This document shows positions 11,189-23,679 of a stretch of 64,000 bases of DNA, in pieces. Every line of letters begins with the position of its first letter. The stretch's first letter is position 1. The translations under genes were made by a program, and so were the position numbers. The notes under the pieces were generated by a model. The model was given only the letters and a program-made list of their open reading frames with translations. It was not told the origin of the DNA and searched no databases. Origin of the DNA: Azolla caroliniana. Lineage: Eukaryota; Polypodiophyta. Where the stretch lies: positions 16,802,001 through 16,866,000 of the forward strand of contig JBHGNT010000015.1 in NCBI GenBank assembly GCA_043228905.1, written 5' to 3'.

Positions 11189-13043
11189 GTAAGACATGTT
11201 TTATCTCAAAACAAATTTGAATTTGTATGTTTCCATTTTACTGATCAATGGTTTAGTTTCCATTGTTTCCAATCATGAAAAGAAACATGAAATGGTGTAC
11301 TTTCATATGAAATTAAGATATTAAATAGTTATGACTGGACACTCTTTAGAAGTTGAATCTGTTGTTGTTCACTCATTCTCTGTAGGAAATTAGACTGAGT
11401 AAAGAAATTAGAATTAGAAGGTCTTGGCAGAAATGGGGATCTGCAGATCTTGATATCTGCAGAATACATATTAAGCTGATTAAACTTTAAAAAAAACGCA
11501 AAAGTTACAAACGGAAGACAAACTTTTTGGGACAATTATAATACAAAACTTTGAAGATAAACAGAGTTGAGGGTTTCCACTTTTGGAGAGCTGTAAATCC
11601 TGGATCGTCATGCTATAGGGTAAAATAGTTTTATATGAGAATGTAAATCTGTGTATTTACCTTCTTGAATGTAATTGATGATATTATTTCCTTATTTGTA
11701 TGAGTCGTTTCTAGATATAAAAGTATGCGTGCTTCGTTGCCCTAAACACTCCCGGACCGTCTACCCTCATCCTTTCTGATAGATTTTAAGGTGAGACATT
11801 TGCATGTAACTTAGGAGTTTTGTTCCAATTAACATTAGACATAAAAATTCAGAGTCAAGATCCTAGCATCTAGATTTTAGCTGAACAATTGTCCCTCCAC
11901 TGAATGTGATTCCTTAACTGTATAAATCTGCGTATGAGAATCCCTGCTCCTTCATCTGTGGATTATTGTTTTCTTTAAGAAGGCTGACTTTCAGTATTTC
12001 AGCAATGGCAGACATTGCCAAGAAACACTTAATACAGGTATACAATCTTTGCAACACATGCTTTGAGGCTTTCTACTTCTGCGCCTCCCATGGCGGAGAA
12101 GGATTCCAATCCAGATTCTACTGCAGAAGAAACATCTGAAGAGGCATGAACAATCTGGAAGCGTGCAGGATCAAACAACAGGAGAGCCTGAATCTTCTGG
12201 GAAGAGTGGAAAAGAGCAATCTGAAATGCCTGAAGAAGGTAACGAAGCCATTCTTAATGCCATATCAACTGTGGAAGCATTGATGGCAGAGAAGTCACAT
12301 ATTTGGTTTTTTTAACTCCAAATTTTCAAGAAGTTTGGGATTTGTGAAAAACCAAATTTGCAGAGAAGCATTGGTTTCTTGAAATCACATATCTTAATGG
12401 CTTTTCACTTGTAGATTTTTAAGAAATTTGGAGTTAAAAAAACCAAAACTGTAAATGGTCTTCTCCGTATAGGTTTTCAAGAGTTTAAAATTGAGAAACC
12501 TACTAGTGTTACTGTGTTCTATTTATAGGTTCTCAACAAGTTTGGAATTGAATCCAACAAGTTTTAAATGGTTTTCAATTTTAAGTGTTCAAGTCTTTAA
12601 GAATTCAAAAATCACAAGTTTCTCGTTGTTTTCTTCTTGTAGGTTTCAAGAAGTTTGGAATTGCAAAATCGTAAACTTTAAATGGTTTTGCAGTAGAAAT
12701 TTTGAAAATCAGAAATTGTAGTTGTAGGTTTCCAAGAAGTTTGGAATTGAAACAAGCACAAGCCTTGAATGGTTATTCAAGAAGTGAAGCAATTACAAGT
12801 TTTAAGTGGTCTTCTACTTCCAAGTATATATGTAGGTTTTTCAAGAAGTGAAGCAATTACAAGTTTTAAGTGGTCTTCAACTTCCAGGTTTTCAAGAAGT
12901 TTGGAGTCAGAGAAATTTGAACCTACTGGTCAGCAATTCGACCCAAACTCTCATCTTGCTTTATTTGAAGTGCCTGACCCAACTAAAGAAGCTGGCACTA
13001 TTGCTGTTATGGTCAAGGTAGATCTGTTTTTATGCATAATGTG
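11189..13043 (+). pseudogene. partial, broken copy of the mitochondrial GrpE gene
   Basis: Matches the GrpE gene at 49584-53350 in inverted orientation, from the 3' part of intron 1 (about 51970) to the start of intron 4 (about 49725). Exon-2-like sequence begins after TTTCAG at 12003. It has an in-frame TAA at 12030-12032 caused by a 3 bp insertion, and an 8 bp deletion near 12144 that shifts the frame. The rest of exon 2, intron 2 and exon 3 are missing. Homology resumes in the intron-3 minisatellite. Exon-4-like sequence (12888-13017) has a one-base insertion after GGAGTC. Exons 1 and 5 are absent. It cannot make GrpE. It ends exactly where tandem unit 2 begins. Confidence 0.93.
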
Positions 13044-13488
13044 CCCGTGCCCCTCAGGAGACAATGCACGAACAAAACAAATACACACACACATATATAG
13101 TGAGAGATTGAAATGGGAATTTGAGAATCCAATCAAAATTTGCTCCAAAAAGCTTAAGTGTTACAATTGTTGCTGGTTCTCTTGACTCACAAAACCATTA
13201 ATGGATTTGCTATACCTAACCCTAAAGATGTTCCAGAGGAAGAAGACGATGATGAAGTAGAAGAAAATGAAGAAGGAGAAGAAGAAGAAGACGAAGGGTA
13301 AGGAGAAGATGGTGCAGGGGGAAGGTGATGAAGAAAAGATGCAGAATTGTTAGCCCTACATCTACATGCATGGAATTTAGACCCTAGATTATGTTTAATT
13401 TTGTGTGTTTTTTCCCTTCTCTGATTTTGCTCATTACACATGTGGAGGTTGCCCACGCGCGCCGCGAGATCGCCCCACCAGATGGAGA

Positions 13489-14022
13489 TCATGGATAGCT
13501 CGAGCCCGAACCTGGGGCCGAACCTTGATATGGACCTTGGCCTGGACTTGAGCCCATTGCAGCATAGGGTGTGGGAGGCGGCGGTGGCGGCGGCGGCAGC
13601 AGCATTTCTGGTAAGGTTTGCTGTTGATTCATTCCTCCAGGAGATGAGTATGGCACAGCAGAGGGGGACATCATGAAAGCAGGTGCTGCCTGCTGAGGCA
13701 AGGGTGGAGCAGGAGCCTGCTCATATATGTTGGCTGGTGGTGCTACATTGATAGGTGCAGATGTTGGGTAGCCAGGAGGAGTAGGGGTTGGTAAGACTGG
13801 CCCTTGCTCAGCTTGGGATGGAATATTATAAGGAGGGGGAGGGCATAATGCGCCCCCCGGAAGGGCAGCAGCTCCTCCTCCTCCTCCATAGCCTCCGTAG
13901 CCGCCACCGCCACCTCGACCCCCAAACCCGAACTCTCCCAAGTAGCGTGAAGCCACAACTGTGTGCTGCGGCAATGTACATAGCCCCAGAAGGAACATCA
14001 TGATCATGGCCATTAGAGCCAT
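13489..14022 (-). CDS. secreted Gly/Pro-rich protein, copy 2
   Basis: 177 aa from the ATG at 14022, intronless. Hydrophobic signal-peptide-like start (residues 1-16), VVASRYLGEFGF, a Gly-rich block, then Pro-rich sequence with a run of nine prolines, ending Ser-Tyr-Pro as in copy 1. The frame is open up to another ATG at 14115. That ATG matches the short MSSSQK upstream frame of copy 1, which ends at a stop there, so I take the inner ATG as the start. It is shorter than copy 1 because several Thr/Pro and Ala repeats are missing. Function unknown; probably extracellular. Confidence 0.62.
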   Translation of the reverse strand: MALMAMIMMFLLGLCTLPQHTVVASRYLGEFGFGGRGGGGGYGGYGGGGGAAALPGGALCPPPPYNIPSQAEQGPVLPTPTPPGYPTSAPINVAPPANIYEQAPAPPLPQQAAPAFMMSPSAVPYSSPGGMNQQQTLPEMLLPPPPPPPPTPYAAMGSSPGQGPYQGSAPGSGSSYP

Positions 14023-14138
14023 GCTGGGATTGAATAGAACTGGATTGGAATTGGATATTGGATTGGATTGGATTGTATTTGGATCAGTTGTTAAAATTTT
14101 TTGAGAGGAGGACATGAAGGGGAAGGGAGGGGTGGGGG

Positions 14139-14146
14139 CTTTTATA
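14139..14146 (-). promoter_or_regulatory. TATA box of secreted-protein copy 2
   Basis: TATAAAAG on the minus strand, in the same CACTATAAAAG context as copy 1, about 117 bp before the inner ATG at 14022. Confidence 0.6.
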
Positions 14147-14616
14147 GTGTTCTCAAGTCAATCCCACAGATTTTTCTTCTGTCTTCTTCTTCTTTTTTTA
14201 GCTTTTTAGAATCTCTTGTCAACCGCTGCTTTTTGCTTTTCTAGCTTTCTCTTTTTTGCCTTTTTGCTTTCCCCATCCTCTCCCCCCCCCTCCCCCTGCT
14301 TATTTTTAGTTACACTCCATCCTCTTCACACATATCCTCCTTCACTCACCAAAAGTGGTGGGGGAAAAAGCAAAAAACTTGAGTTGACCTCTTTAAGCCA
14401 CACTCCTGTAACACTCACTCACAGGGGAAAAAAGCACGCATAATATTGTCCACCCATGTTACACGGGGTGTGACATAACCTATATATACCTACGGGTTGA
14501 GGTGTCAGACAAGAGTTACTAAACCCTAAACCCATCAAAAATCTAGACACCATCACCTCCCCATCTTTCCAAATCAGCATATTGGGCATAAAAAATAACA
14601 GGCCCCGGATTGCTAA

Positions 14617-17472
14617 TCATTCACTTCCCCATCTTTCTGGATCAGCATATATATTGTACATCAAAATAAATGTCCCAGGTTCCGTATCACGCAATCCAAC
14701 TGCACATTCAAAGGCCTGCTTACCGAGCTCCAAGCCACTCCATTTCCGACTCGCACTCATCACTGAATGCATAGTCACGAGATCAGGTTGGAAAGGCATA
14801 GTATCCCACATAATGGCTGCGTAATTCAGTTGTCCTGCACGGCCGAGAAGATCCACCATAATGTTGAGATGCTCAACACTCACATATCTGCAAAAATCTT
14901 TACTCAGCAACACATGAAAGCAATCTTGAGCCTCGTCCACAAGACCGGCATGACTACATACAGTGAGAACATTAAGGAACGTTGTCTTGTTGGGTCTTAT
15001 GCCTTCCTCTTTCATTCTCTCAACAATATCAAATATGAACCCTTTCTCACCGCAACTGGTGTATCCTGCCATCAGTGAAGTCCATACCACAACATTGCGA
15101 TGCGGAAATTGATTGAAAACATTCCATGCTTCTGAAGGTGAACCTGACCTTGCATACATGTCCACTAAAGAGCTTCCAATGAAGGTATTGTGTTCAAATC
15201 CTTGCTTAGTAATTTCAGAATGAAGCCAAAGGCCCCTATCCAGTACGCCAATGCTAGAGCAAGCCTTTATACAATAAAGAAAAGAGATGGGATTTGGAGA
15301 GATGCCATCATGCCCCATACTGTCAAGACATCCAAACACATCATCAAAATGTCCATTCTCTGTGTACCCTGCCATCATAGCATTCCATGTGACTATACCT
15401 TGAATAGGTTGATTGCTAAAAATGTGCCATGCATCTTCAAGAAACCCCAACTTACCATACATATCCATGAGCGTGTTCGAAACAAAATGTTGGTTTTCCA
15501 ATCCTGCTTTTACAATCTCCGAATGTAGTTCGAGACCCCTGTCTATTGATTTTGAGCTTGTATATGCTTTCAACCCACAAATACACCCAACATCATTCAT
15601 GGGAATACCCTCTAATTTCATTTTCTCCATACATTTCAAGACATTCTCATGATAATGATGTTGTGAGTAACAATTTATCAGTTCATTCCACCATGATACA
15701 TTGCTACATTGTTCATTGTTGAATAAATCTTGTGCCTCCATGAACGAACAACATTTACCATACATCGAAAACAAAGCAAACCCAACAGAAGAATCTCCTT
15801 CAAGTCCTCTTTTCACAATCACCGTATGAATTTCTAGGCCTAAATCTATAGCTGCAATCCTCCCACAAGCTTGCAAGCTGCATATAGCTATAGCAGCACA
15901 AAAGAATTCGTAATTTGTTAACATTTCATCAATCCTAACAAGTATTTCTTCACTCGAACCATATTTAGTTAAACCAGCAGTCAATGCGCACCATGCAAAA
16001 CCATTTGGATAAGGCAATTCATTGAATACATCTTGCGCTTCCAAAAAGAAACCACAATTTAAATAAAAATCTACCAAGGCACCACCTAGGATTTCATCTG
16101 ATTCAAGACTTTCTGTAGCAACATCACTATGTATTTTAAGACCCTTGTCTATCGCACCAGTGAGGTTACAAGACCTTAAGCTAGAAGAAAAGAGGATAGC
16201 ATCCGGAGACAATCCATGTCTTTGCAACAACTCAAAACTTTCCAAAGCCTCATCATAGAATCCATGCTCTGCATACCCAGTGATGAGTGCAGTCCATGTG
16301 ATCACACTTTGGTTGGGCACTTTGTCAAACACATCCTTGGCTTCACAAAAAAAACCAAGTTTTGCATACATTTCTACAAGTGAAGTACCGAGAGATAAAC
16401 CTAGCTCTATTCCTCTTTTAATAATGTTTGTGTGTAATTCAAAACCCCTATTGGTGGCACCTATACTATGACAACAATTTAATAGATACATAACAGTCAC
16501 ATGACTTACACATATCCCTTCTAGTTGCATTTTTTGCAAACATCTGAGTACGTCTTCATCTTGTGCAGACTCTACATATCCAGCTAGCAATATATTCCAA
16601 GAAACCACATCTCGACCTCGCATTTTATCGAATATGTCACGTGCTTCTGCTATTGAGCCAACTTTTATATACATATCAACTAAGGTATTAGAAACGACAA
16701 TGTTCTCTTCAAATCCATGTTTGATAATAAGGTTATGCATATCTCTGCCAGTGTTTATGCTTTCTATAGTCATACCACAAGATTTCAAGCTTCCTACAAG
16801 TGTGACAGCATCTGGTTGCATGCCCTCAACTTGCATAGTTTCAAAACACTCTAGTCCTTGTTTACCAAGTCCACACTCGGCATAGCCCATAATAAGAGTA
16901 TTCCACGCAACTAAATTTTGACAAGGTAGGTGATCAAACACCATTCTGGCTTCACTTATTGAACCACATTTAGCATACATGTCAACTAATGTAGTACTCA
17001 AAATCTCATTTTCATCATACCCTGCTTTTATGATTTCGCTATGTATCTCTTGACCGCTCACAACACTCTTGAGTTTGGTAGAAGATTGCAGTAGTCCTTG
17101 AAATGTATAACAGCTAGGGGATACTAAGCTCTCCCGCATTCGCTGGAGAACACCAAGAGCATGAAGAAACTCACCACAATCGTTATGTCCTTGTATAAGA
17201 GCTGTCCATGAATATACGTTAGGATACTCTAACCTCTTGAAAATCCTCTCTGCAATAGATGTGCTACCACATTCAACTAATGTTGGAACAAGATAGTTCC
17301 CAAGCTCTCCATGAGTTTCTAATCCACTCTCTTGTAGAATCACAAGCATGCGCTTCACATGGGCTAAATCCTTGCACTTCCTACATGTTTTTAAGGTGAT
17401 AAGAAAGGCATCAACCTTTGGAAGTTTGGCTGTTCTCTCCAACAAGGACAGTGGCTCCTCGATAAATGCCAT
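14617..17472 (-). CDS. PLS-class pentatricopeptide repeat protein ending in an E-type motif
   Basis: Uninterrupted 951 aa single-exon frame. It has about eight repeats of a ~101 aa P-L-S module with the signatures LVDMYAKCG, EA--VFD and VVSWN--L-GY. PPR proteins bind organellar RNA, one motif per base. PLS members mostly act in RNA editing in plastids or mitochondria. The C-terminal ~100 residues (from about MVDLLGRAG) resemble the E motif. The protein stops after YADPERWGSE, with no E+ or DYW deaminase, so editing would need a partner in trans; it may have another role. The N-terminus begins MAFIEEPLSLLERT and is not a clear transit peptide. An upstream coding exon was not seen. Confidence 0.93.
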   Translation of the reverse strand: MAFIEEPLSLLERTAKLPKVDAFLITLKTCRKCKDLAHVKRMLVILQESGLETHGELGNYLVPTLVECGSTSIAERIFKRLEYPNVYSWTALIQGHNDCGEFLHALGVLQRMRESLVSPSCYTFQGLLQSSTKLKSVVSGQEIHSEIIKAGYDENEILSTTLVDMYAKCGSISEARMVFDHLPCQNLVAWNTLIMGYAECGLGKQGLECFETMQVEGMQPDAVTLVGSLKSCGMTIESINTGRDMHNLIIKHGFEENIVVSNTLVDMYIKVGSIAEARDIFDKMRGRDVVSWNILLAGYVESAQDEDVLRCLQKMQLEGICVSHVTVMYLLNCCHSIGATNRGFELHTNIIKRGIELGLSLGTSLVEMYAKLGFFCEAKDVFDKVPNQSVITWTALITGYAEHGFYDEALESFELLQRHGLSPDAILFSSSLRSCNLTGAIDKGLKIHSDVATESLESDEILGGALVDFYLNCGFFLEAQDVFNELPYPNGFAWCALTAGLTKYGSSEEILVRIDEMLTNYEFFCAAIAICSLQACGRIAAIDLGLEIHTVIVKRGLEGDSSVGFALFSMYGKCCSFMEAQDLFNNEQCSNVSWWNELINCYSQHHYHENVLKCMEKMKLEGIPMNDVGCICGLKAYTSSKSIDRGLELHSEIVKAGLENQHFVSNTLMDMYGKLGFLEDAWHIFSNQPIQGIVTWNAMMAGYTENGHFDDVFGCLDSMGHDGISPNPISFLYCIKACSSIGVLDRGLWLHSEITKQGFEHNTFIGSSLVDMYARSGSPSEAWNVFNQFPHRNVVVWTSLMAGYTSCGEKGFIFDIVERMKEEGIRPNKTTFLNVLTVCSHAGLVDEAQDCFHVLLSKDFCRYVSVEHLNIMVDLLGRAGQLNYAAIMWDTMPFQPDLVTMHSVMSASRKWSGLELGKQAFECAVGLRDTEPGTFILMYNIYADPERWGSE

Positions 17473-17657
17473 ATCTCCTTATCTAGCATGTTTTTCTCGT
17501 CCTTTGTTTGGCAAATATAGTGGGCTTCTGGTAATAAAAATCTGGCTGACTTGCAAACACAAAAGAAACAAAACATACAATGCCTGAACGTAAACAATAC
17601 AATTGATGGATATAATAAACAATAAAAATGTAAAGGAATTGAATTGACCCATCATAT

Positions 17658-18116
17658 CATACATCCCTATGCTAAAAACTTTACTCATCTGAGCATGATT
17701 TGATAAGGTCTTTGACCTATCTGAATGCACATACATAGATTTGATAAAGTCCTTGACTTATCTGAGTATGTCATACATCCCTCTGCTAAAAGCTTCACTC
17801 ATCTGAGCATGATTTGATAAGGTCCTTGACTTATCTGAATGTACATTGATTTGATAAAGTCCTTGACTTATCTTAGCATCATACATTGATTTGCTAAGGT
17901 CCTTGACTTATCTGAGTATACACTGAATTTTGAGAAGATCCTTGACTTACCGGAGTATACACTGAATTTTGAGAAGATCCTTGACTTACCTGAGTATACA
18001 CTGAATTTTGAGACGGTCCTCTACTTATCTGAGTAGTATACATTGAATTTTGATAAGGTCCTTGACTTATCTGAGTATACATTGATTTTGATAAGGTCCT
18101 TGACTTATCAGAGTAC
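17658..18116. repeat. minisatellite upstream of the PPR gene
   Basis: About eleven diverged ~38 bp units based on AAGGTCCTTGACTTATCTGA. The first part also shows a ~111 bp higher-order duplication (CATACATCCCTNTGCTAAAA at about 17659 and 17770). It sits about 190 bp before the PPR start codon and may lie in its promoter. Confidence 0.9.
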
Positions 18117-20375
18117 ACAGAGACTGAGACAAAGACAGGGAATGATGGTTGGATGTCTCAGTTCTTCTTCTGTTTTGGGGGCGAATCAGCAAAACAAATG
18201 CCATCAAGTCATCCCCAAAGCAAATATTTTAATTCACAGGATGCCCCTCAGATTTCCACTATTTTCTACCGATTGCCCCTTTTCTCAGCCTTCTCTCCCG
18301 GCCCGAGTGGGCAGGCGAAGCTTCTAGCTCAAAAATGAAGAGAGCTGGACCCGAGATCGACTCACCATCCAAACGAAACCCGATAAGTTTAGGAATAGCA
18401 TTGGTAACTTCATGACTCTTAGATGTTTCTTTGAAAGCTACGACTTTTTTTTCTCGGGGAAACAACAAAAACATAGTAGGGCCTTTTGCAGGATTTTCCA
18501 CCTTCTCCCCATACAAATGTGATTGTACATGGATAGATTAGCGCTCGTCAATACTCCAGACTTTATTCGCATTGTTGCCTATCCAAAGAAAGTGCGGACA
18601 AATGTGCCTACTATACTACCAAGCTTGGGACCGGCCTTCTCCAAATCAAATTAGAAATTTACCTTTTTATTGAGGGGAAAGAAGAATTGTTGCTTCCTTT
18701 CTTATCGTTCTCTCTCCCCGATCAATCGATCGAAATAACATTCATAGATGGGCGACAAACATCGATTTCAATGCATTAGTAATCGGAGCCTTTTTTAAGC
18801 GGTGGAGGTTTAGGGAAGAAGCATAACTCCTGTAGATGAAATGACATTGAGAAGTCGCCAAACATTTGGCTTACTATGCCACACTAGAGCTATGGCATGT
18901 GCCCTATATTTTAGTGATACTCCTCCAAACATGCATGGAAATCATCTAACTAAGGGGTATGATGAGAGCCTACAACAAGTACATTGCCAAACTACTAAAG
19001 GACATCCAAGCAAAGACCTAGAAGACAAGTAGATGCAAAAACCCCTCTTCTAGTTGGGCACCCAGCAATCCAAATAGCTTATGAGATAAGACACAATTTT
19101 TTGGAACATTCATCCTTACCTTTACTACTGTTAACTATCCCTCGATCTTGTAAGCTTATGTGAGCTATATCGTTTTGTGTTCATATTCTCATCTTGGAAT
19201 TTGATCAAGTAACACAATCTCCAATTATGTTGCTCCAAACATCAAGCATGGTTCAAGACCATTCACTCTCTTATTTAAGCTAACATGCATGTCTACCACA
19301 AGACTAGAAAAATCATGCTATCTAAAAATTCATACATCTCTACCAAGGGATTAGGATAGTCACAGTCCGTGTCCATAGACAATACTGATATGTAGGTTAA
19401 GGCTAAGGGTAATATTCTTCATATGGAGTTAGGACATATGATGTGATCATGAATTCCAAAGTAGCCATCATATCTAAGTAGAGATTTCTACTGTCACATT
19501 GGAGAGGTACACCCTACAAAGAATTTAATTTAGATAATGATCAAGGAAAAAAGTGACTAATGAGGGCCTTCCTACTCTCAAACATAACAAATCGCAATCA
19601 ACACCTTGTCACTAAATTAAACTCCAATGTAACGAAAGAATTGGAGGCATCATGACTCAATACAGAGAAGATTATAGATTATGGAAAAATTTCAACATGA
19701 TCAGCTTTGGAGAGACAAAGAAAGGAGAAAGTTTTATAGAGAGAATCAAGAAGTTTGGCAGCAAGAGGTTGAAAATTTCTTCAAGTGAGTTGATTAAAAG
19801 AAGATAATGGAAATCGATCAAACAATCACCTTAGAGATATTTTAAGTAATCAGATAGTTGGGCCTCCCAATTATCCAACAATATTGATACTGAGATTATG
19901 ATACAAATTAGTATTCCACTTATTCTCAGACAATACATTAGTATATTATTACAAATTCTCTTTGTGAATATTTACACCTTATCAATGAATCGTTTGGCGA
20001 TCTCTAACAGCTGTTTGATGAAAACCTGAGTTAGTTATAATCAATCCGTAGGTTACATATATATGAGATGACAATAGAATCCATTTTCGATGTGAAACAA
20101 TGTTTAAGGAAAGAAATACATACAATGTTCCATGCTCTCTGAGAAATTCTAGTTCTAAATTTCAAATGACTTGCTTGCAAAATTTACTAAATATTACAAA
20201 GTCTGAGTGTGAAATATCTTAACTCCCTCTATATAGATACAACCTTTTACTCCATAGAGCACATACACATATCAAACAGATGAATTTATCCAACATTGAT
20301 CACTCTTGTTGTAGTCAGCCACCTTGCTAGCAGTTTTTCTGCTCTTGCACATCAATTTTGCACTCATCTCTTTGC
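18117..20375. other. intergenic, no supported gene
   Basis: Two kilobases without a recognisable gene. An 85 aa minus-strand frame at 18259-18516 matches nothing I know. 18150-18840 has a base composition and short phrases that feel organelle-like, but this is only an impression. The remainder is AT-rich. Confidence 0.5.
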
Positions 20376-22644
20376 TTACTTTTTACCCTTCATTCTCCCT
20401 GTCATCCGTTTCCGAGCAGCTTCAAACTCCTCCTCAGTGGGTTCTGCAACTTGTTTCTTCCCTTTCTTATGCTTTTCCTTGCCAGAGTATTTCGCCTCTA
20501 ATGCAGAAGCTAGCGAGTCCATGGAATTCCGGTGGTTCTGACGGTTGGATATTAAAGCCACCAAGCTACTACCATCCTGCTCTTCTGTTTTTTTGTTCCT
20601 TCTGCTACAACATTGAAATCATGGTATATTACAATGCAGGATTTATGATTATTATACGGAAAAGTGTTACATGCAAAACAAGATAAATGCCATCAAACGA
20701 CAAATTACTTCTTTGGTCTTCGAGATTCTGATGGTTTAGGTGTTTTGGCGACCTTTTTGGCCCACTTCTTGTATGCTTCATATTCCTTCAGTTCACCTGT
20801 TGGAAAATATATGAAGTTCAATCCATAACAAAAGAAATGAACTTTACAAACCAATTCCCAGTTATGAGGATAAATTCCCGACAATCATCTAGAAAAGACT
20901 GCCCTAGTTAATGAAGGGACCTTAGTTCTCTTGCTCATCATTCGTGGATTCAAATAATTGAATGTTACTGCATTTCTCAACACCGATCTTAATAGATACT
21001 CACTTTTATCTCAAATAAGGTGCAGCTGACAAATGCCATATAGTAGCATAAATATAGTTTATGGAGAGAGCAAAGCATTTCATTCTCAAAATCCTAGCTT
21101 CCAAAACTCGCTGAAAACCATCATTCTAAAATTCCTGTTGCGGATACTCTTTAAACATTATTCTTCAAATCCCTCCCCAAATTGAAAGCAACTTCTTTCA
21201 TCAAACACTTCTCTGAGTACATAAGAAATCAATTATACCAGCAGAAATGCAATCGTTGATTATATCCATTAGCCTATGTGAATCTTGCTCAGGCTCTGAG
21301 CACATCAACTGATCGAATACTCTGAAAAACCACAAATTTCAAGACGTGAATGTTTTTCCCTTTTGATGGAATGGTTGCCAGTCCATGTCTACTTACCTGT
21401 CCATTTTCCCTTTTGATTTTGTGTAGATTTCCTTTAGGTCTTGTTTCTCATTTTCAGAACCTTGATAGGAGGCTGCAAACTCTTCAATCTCATCCTCAGT
21501 AACCTTCAACAAAGAAGAGGAACAGCTCAAAAAACCATCAAATAACTGTATAGGTTCGCAGTGGGCTTCCAAGAAGCAAAGATCTTGGTTACAAGCAAAC
21601 GCACCTTCTTGTACAGTGTTCTGAAAAATGCATACAGGTTACGCACAGTTTCACTTGATAATTCCTGCATTTTAATTTAAACATGCAATAATAAGCATAA
21701 AAGTATCAAATCTTCTTTGCAAACTAACACATTATTTTAATAACCATAAAAATATCAACTCTTTCTTGCAAACTAACACATTTACCTTCCCAGTGATCTT
21801 AAGAGAACAGTGATATATGTATGCACTAAAGGTGATCTGCTTATTTCTACAACCGTTAATGTATACAGAAATGTATGAAAAGTACTTACTGCATCTTCGA
21901 TTGATCCAGTCTGATCGTACACTTTTCTCTTTTCCGGATCTCCAAGGATCGCAATGACATTCTGAAGAGATTGGAACTTATCTTTGGTATTCTACAGAAA
22001 GGACAAAAAGGTATTAAAGAAACAAAATAACAGAAAGACAAAGCAAAGCTCAAATTTGATAAAAATGAGCCCGTAATTTTAGTGGAAAGAAAACAATATG
22101 AACATATACTGAAGCTACAACATAAGAAATACAGCATGGAATACATAGTAAAGGCTAAAATATGAGAAAACAAAGTAAACCTGATCGTTTGGATTCTTGT
22201 CGGGATGAAGGCGGAGAGCTAGCTTATGGTAAGCTTTGCGGATCTCTTCGTGTGTGGCACTACGTTCAACACCAAGAACCTGAAGAATAAGCAGGAAGGG
22301 GGAGAGGGGGATGAGCATTGGCTTACGAAAATCAGCCAAAGGTCAACAAGAATCAAAACTCGATGACAGAGAAAGAGCAAAGAGAGAGAGAGAGAGAGAG
22401 AGAGCCAAAAAACGGCCTAGCAGACGGAACCAGAGAGAGATGAAGAAGAAGAAGAAGAGGGGGAGGAAAAACGAAAAGGAAACTGCTGAAGCCATTAGAT
22501 ACCTACCTCGTAGAGAGAGGTAGAAGAAGAGGTTTCTTGAGAGATGTCACGTTCAGGCCTTCCTCCTTCTCCGTCCGATTCGGATTCAGCATCTGATTCT
22601 TCTGACGCGTCCAGGACCTCCTCCTTCCTCCTCCGACGAGGCAT
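20376..22644 (-). CDS. J-domain co-chaperone of the DNAJC9 / Arabidopsis J6 type
   Basis: Eight exons: 22644-22507, 22279-22181, 21991-21890, 21664-21605, 21503-21397, 21321-21239, 20796-20709 and 20601-20376. All have GT-AG borders and matching phases, giving 300 aa. Exon 2 encodes the J-domain core [20 protein letters not shown] with the HPD motif at about 71-73, which stimulates Hsp70 ATPase. Exon 3 ends in [11 protein letters not shown] conserved helical region with [19 protein letters not shown] and SHRLMDII follows, as in DNAJC9 and AtJ6. The C-terminus is Lys-rich and carries [14 protein letters not shown]. The human family member is a nuclear histone/Hsp70 co-chaperone; the same role here is inference. 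The N-terminus is acidic and Ser-rich. Confidence 0.95.
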
Positions 22645-22866
22645 GGCGATGGAAGATCAGAAGAAGATTGGAGATGGCGATGGAGGATCAGAAGAAAGAT
22701 TGGCGATGGCGATGGCGATGGCAATGGCGATGGAGGATCAGAAGAAGATTGGAGATGGGGATGGAGGATCAGAAGAAGATTGGCGATGGAGATGGCGATG
22801 AAGGATCAGAAGAAGATTGGCGATGGAGATGGCGATGAAGGATCAGAAGAAGATTGGCGATGGCGA
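22645..22866. repeat. GATGGCGATGGAGGATCAGA minisatellite at the J-protein start
   Basis: Six or so imperfect units of 25-36 bp built from GATGGCGATGGAGGATCAGA and AGAAGATTGG. They begin immediately upstream of the J-protein ATG (complement of 22642-22644), so they form its 5' leader or core promoter. A CG-rich block (CGCGCGCGCGCG, about 22920-22931) follows upstream. Confidence 0.9.
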
Positions 22867-23039
22867 GGAAAGCTTCGATCGAATTCAAGGCTTCCCTTCT
22901 GTGGGAACCCGCACGTTTCGCGCGCGCGCGCGTTTTCGCGGGTTACTTCTGTCTCTTTTCGCGCCATTAATCCTTTTCATTTTTGGAGGGAGCAAAAAGA
23001 AGGCTATTATTAGTAGCGTAGGGTATGGTAGCCTGTAGG
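22867..23039. other. probable promoter side of the J-protein gene
   Basis: Short GC-richer interval with an alternating CG run near 22920. No TATA box was seen. Confidence 0.35.
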
Positions 23040-23405
23040 CTAAGGTATGGAAAATGTTAGGGTTAGGGTTAGGGTTTTGGTGGTTATCATGTACATATGA
23101 ATCCAATGAGATACATATTGCAAGCACCTTCTGAGTAGATTGGTAGGGTATGGTATGGTGGTTATCATGTATGAATCGAATGAGATACTTCGGCACCTTC
23201 CAGTCAGGTGAGCGTGAGGTATGCCTAAAAAGGTATATGCGCCCACACATCATTTAGGGCAAAATGCGGTGACCATGTGTGTGTTTGTGAGAGAGATATG
23301 ATATGGTATGGTAGGATATGATATGGTATCGTATCGTATCGTACGGTATGGTGGTTAGTAAGTATGAATCCAACGATATACCGTAGCACCTTCGAGCAGG
23401 ATGAG
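23040..23405. repeat. telomere-like tract and ~100 bp diverged repeats
   Basis: (TTAGGG)3 lies at about 23058-23076. Three diverged copies of GGTGGTTATCATGTATGAAT with a downstream GCACCTTC phrase begin near 23080, 23155 and 23348. GGTATGGTAGGATATGATAT-type short repeats separate them. Confidence 0.75.
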
Positions 23406-23679
23406 CACTCCCGTTGAGCCATCAGATGGATGCACTAACCGAGAACACAGCAAATCGAACCCCGGACGAATCCAACTCCAACACAAAAACATATTACGGT
23501 TTGTTCGTTCAAAACGAAAAATCATGAGAGTGGATGTTTGAAAAAGGCAATACCAAAGATCGTCGAAAAAGAAGATTCCACCAACTCTGGGTCGTGATAT
23601 TGGCAAAAACATTTCTAATACATATAAACGAGAGTTTTACTTTAAAGTATTCCATGATAATTACATAAAGACTCATATC
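23406..23679. other. non-coding spacer
   Basis: No gene or transposon end was recognised here. Confidence 0.45.

Larger units (their letters stand above)
13044..14435 (-). repeat. tandem duplication, unit 2
   Basis: Second copy of the 9240-11035 unit. It starts with GTGCCCGTGCCCCTC directly after GrpE-derived sequence. It lacks the large microsatellite. Confidence 0.85.
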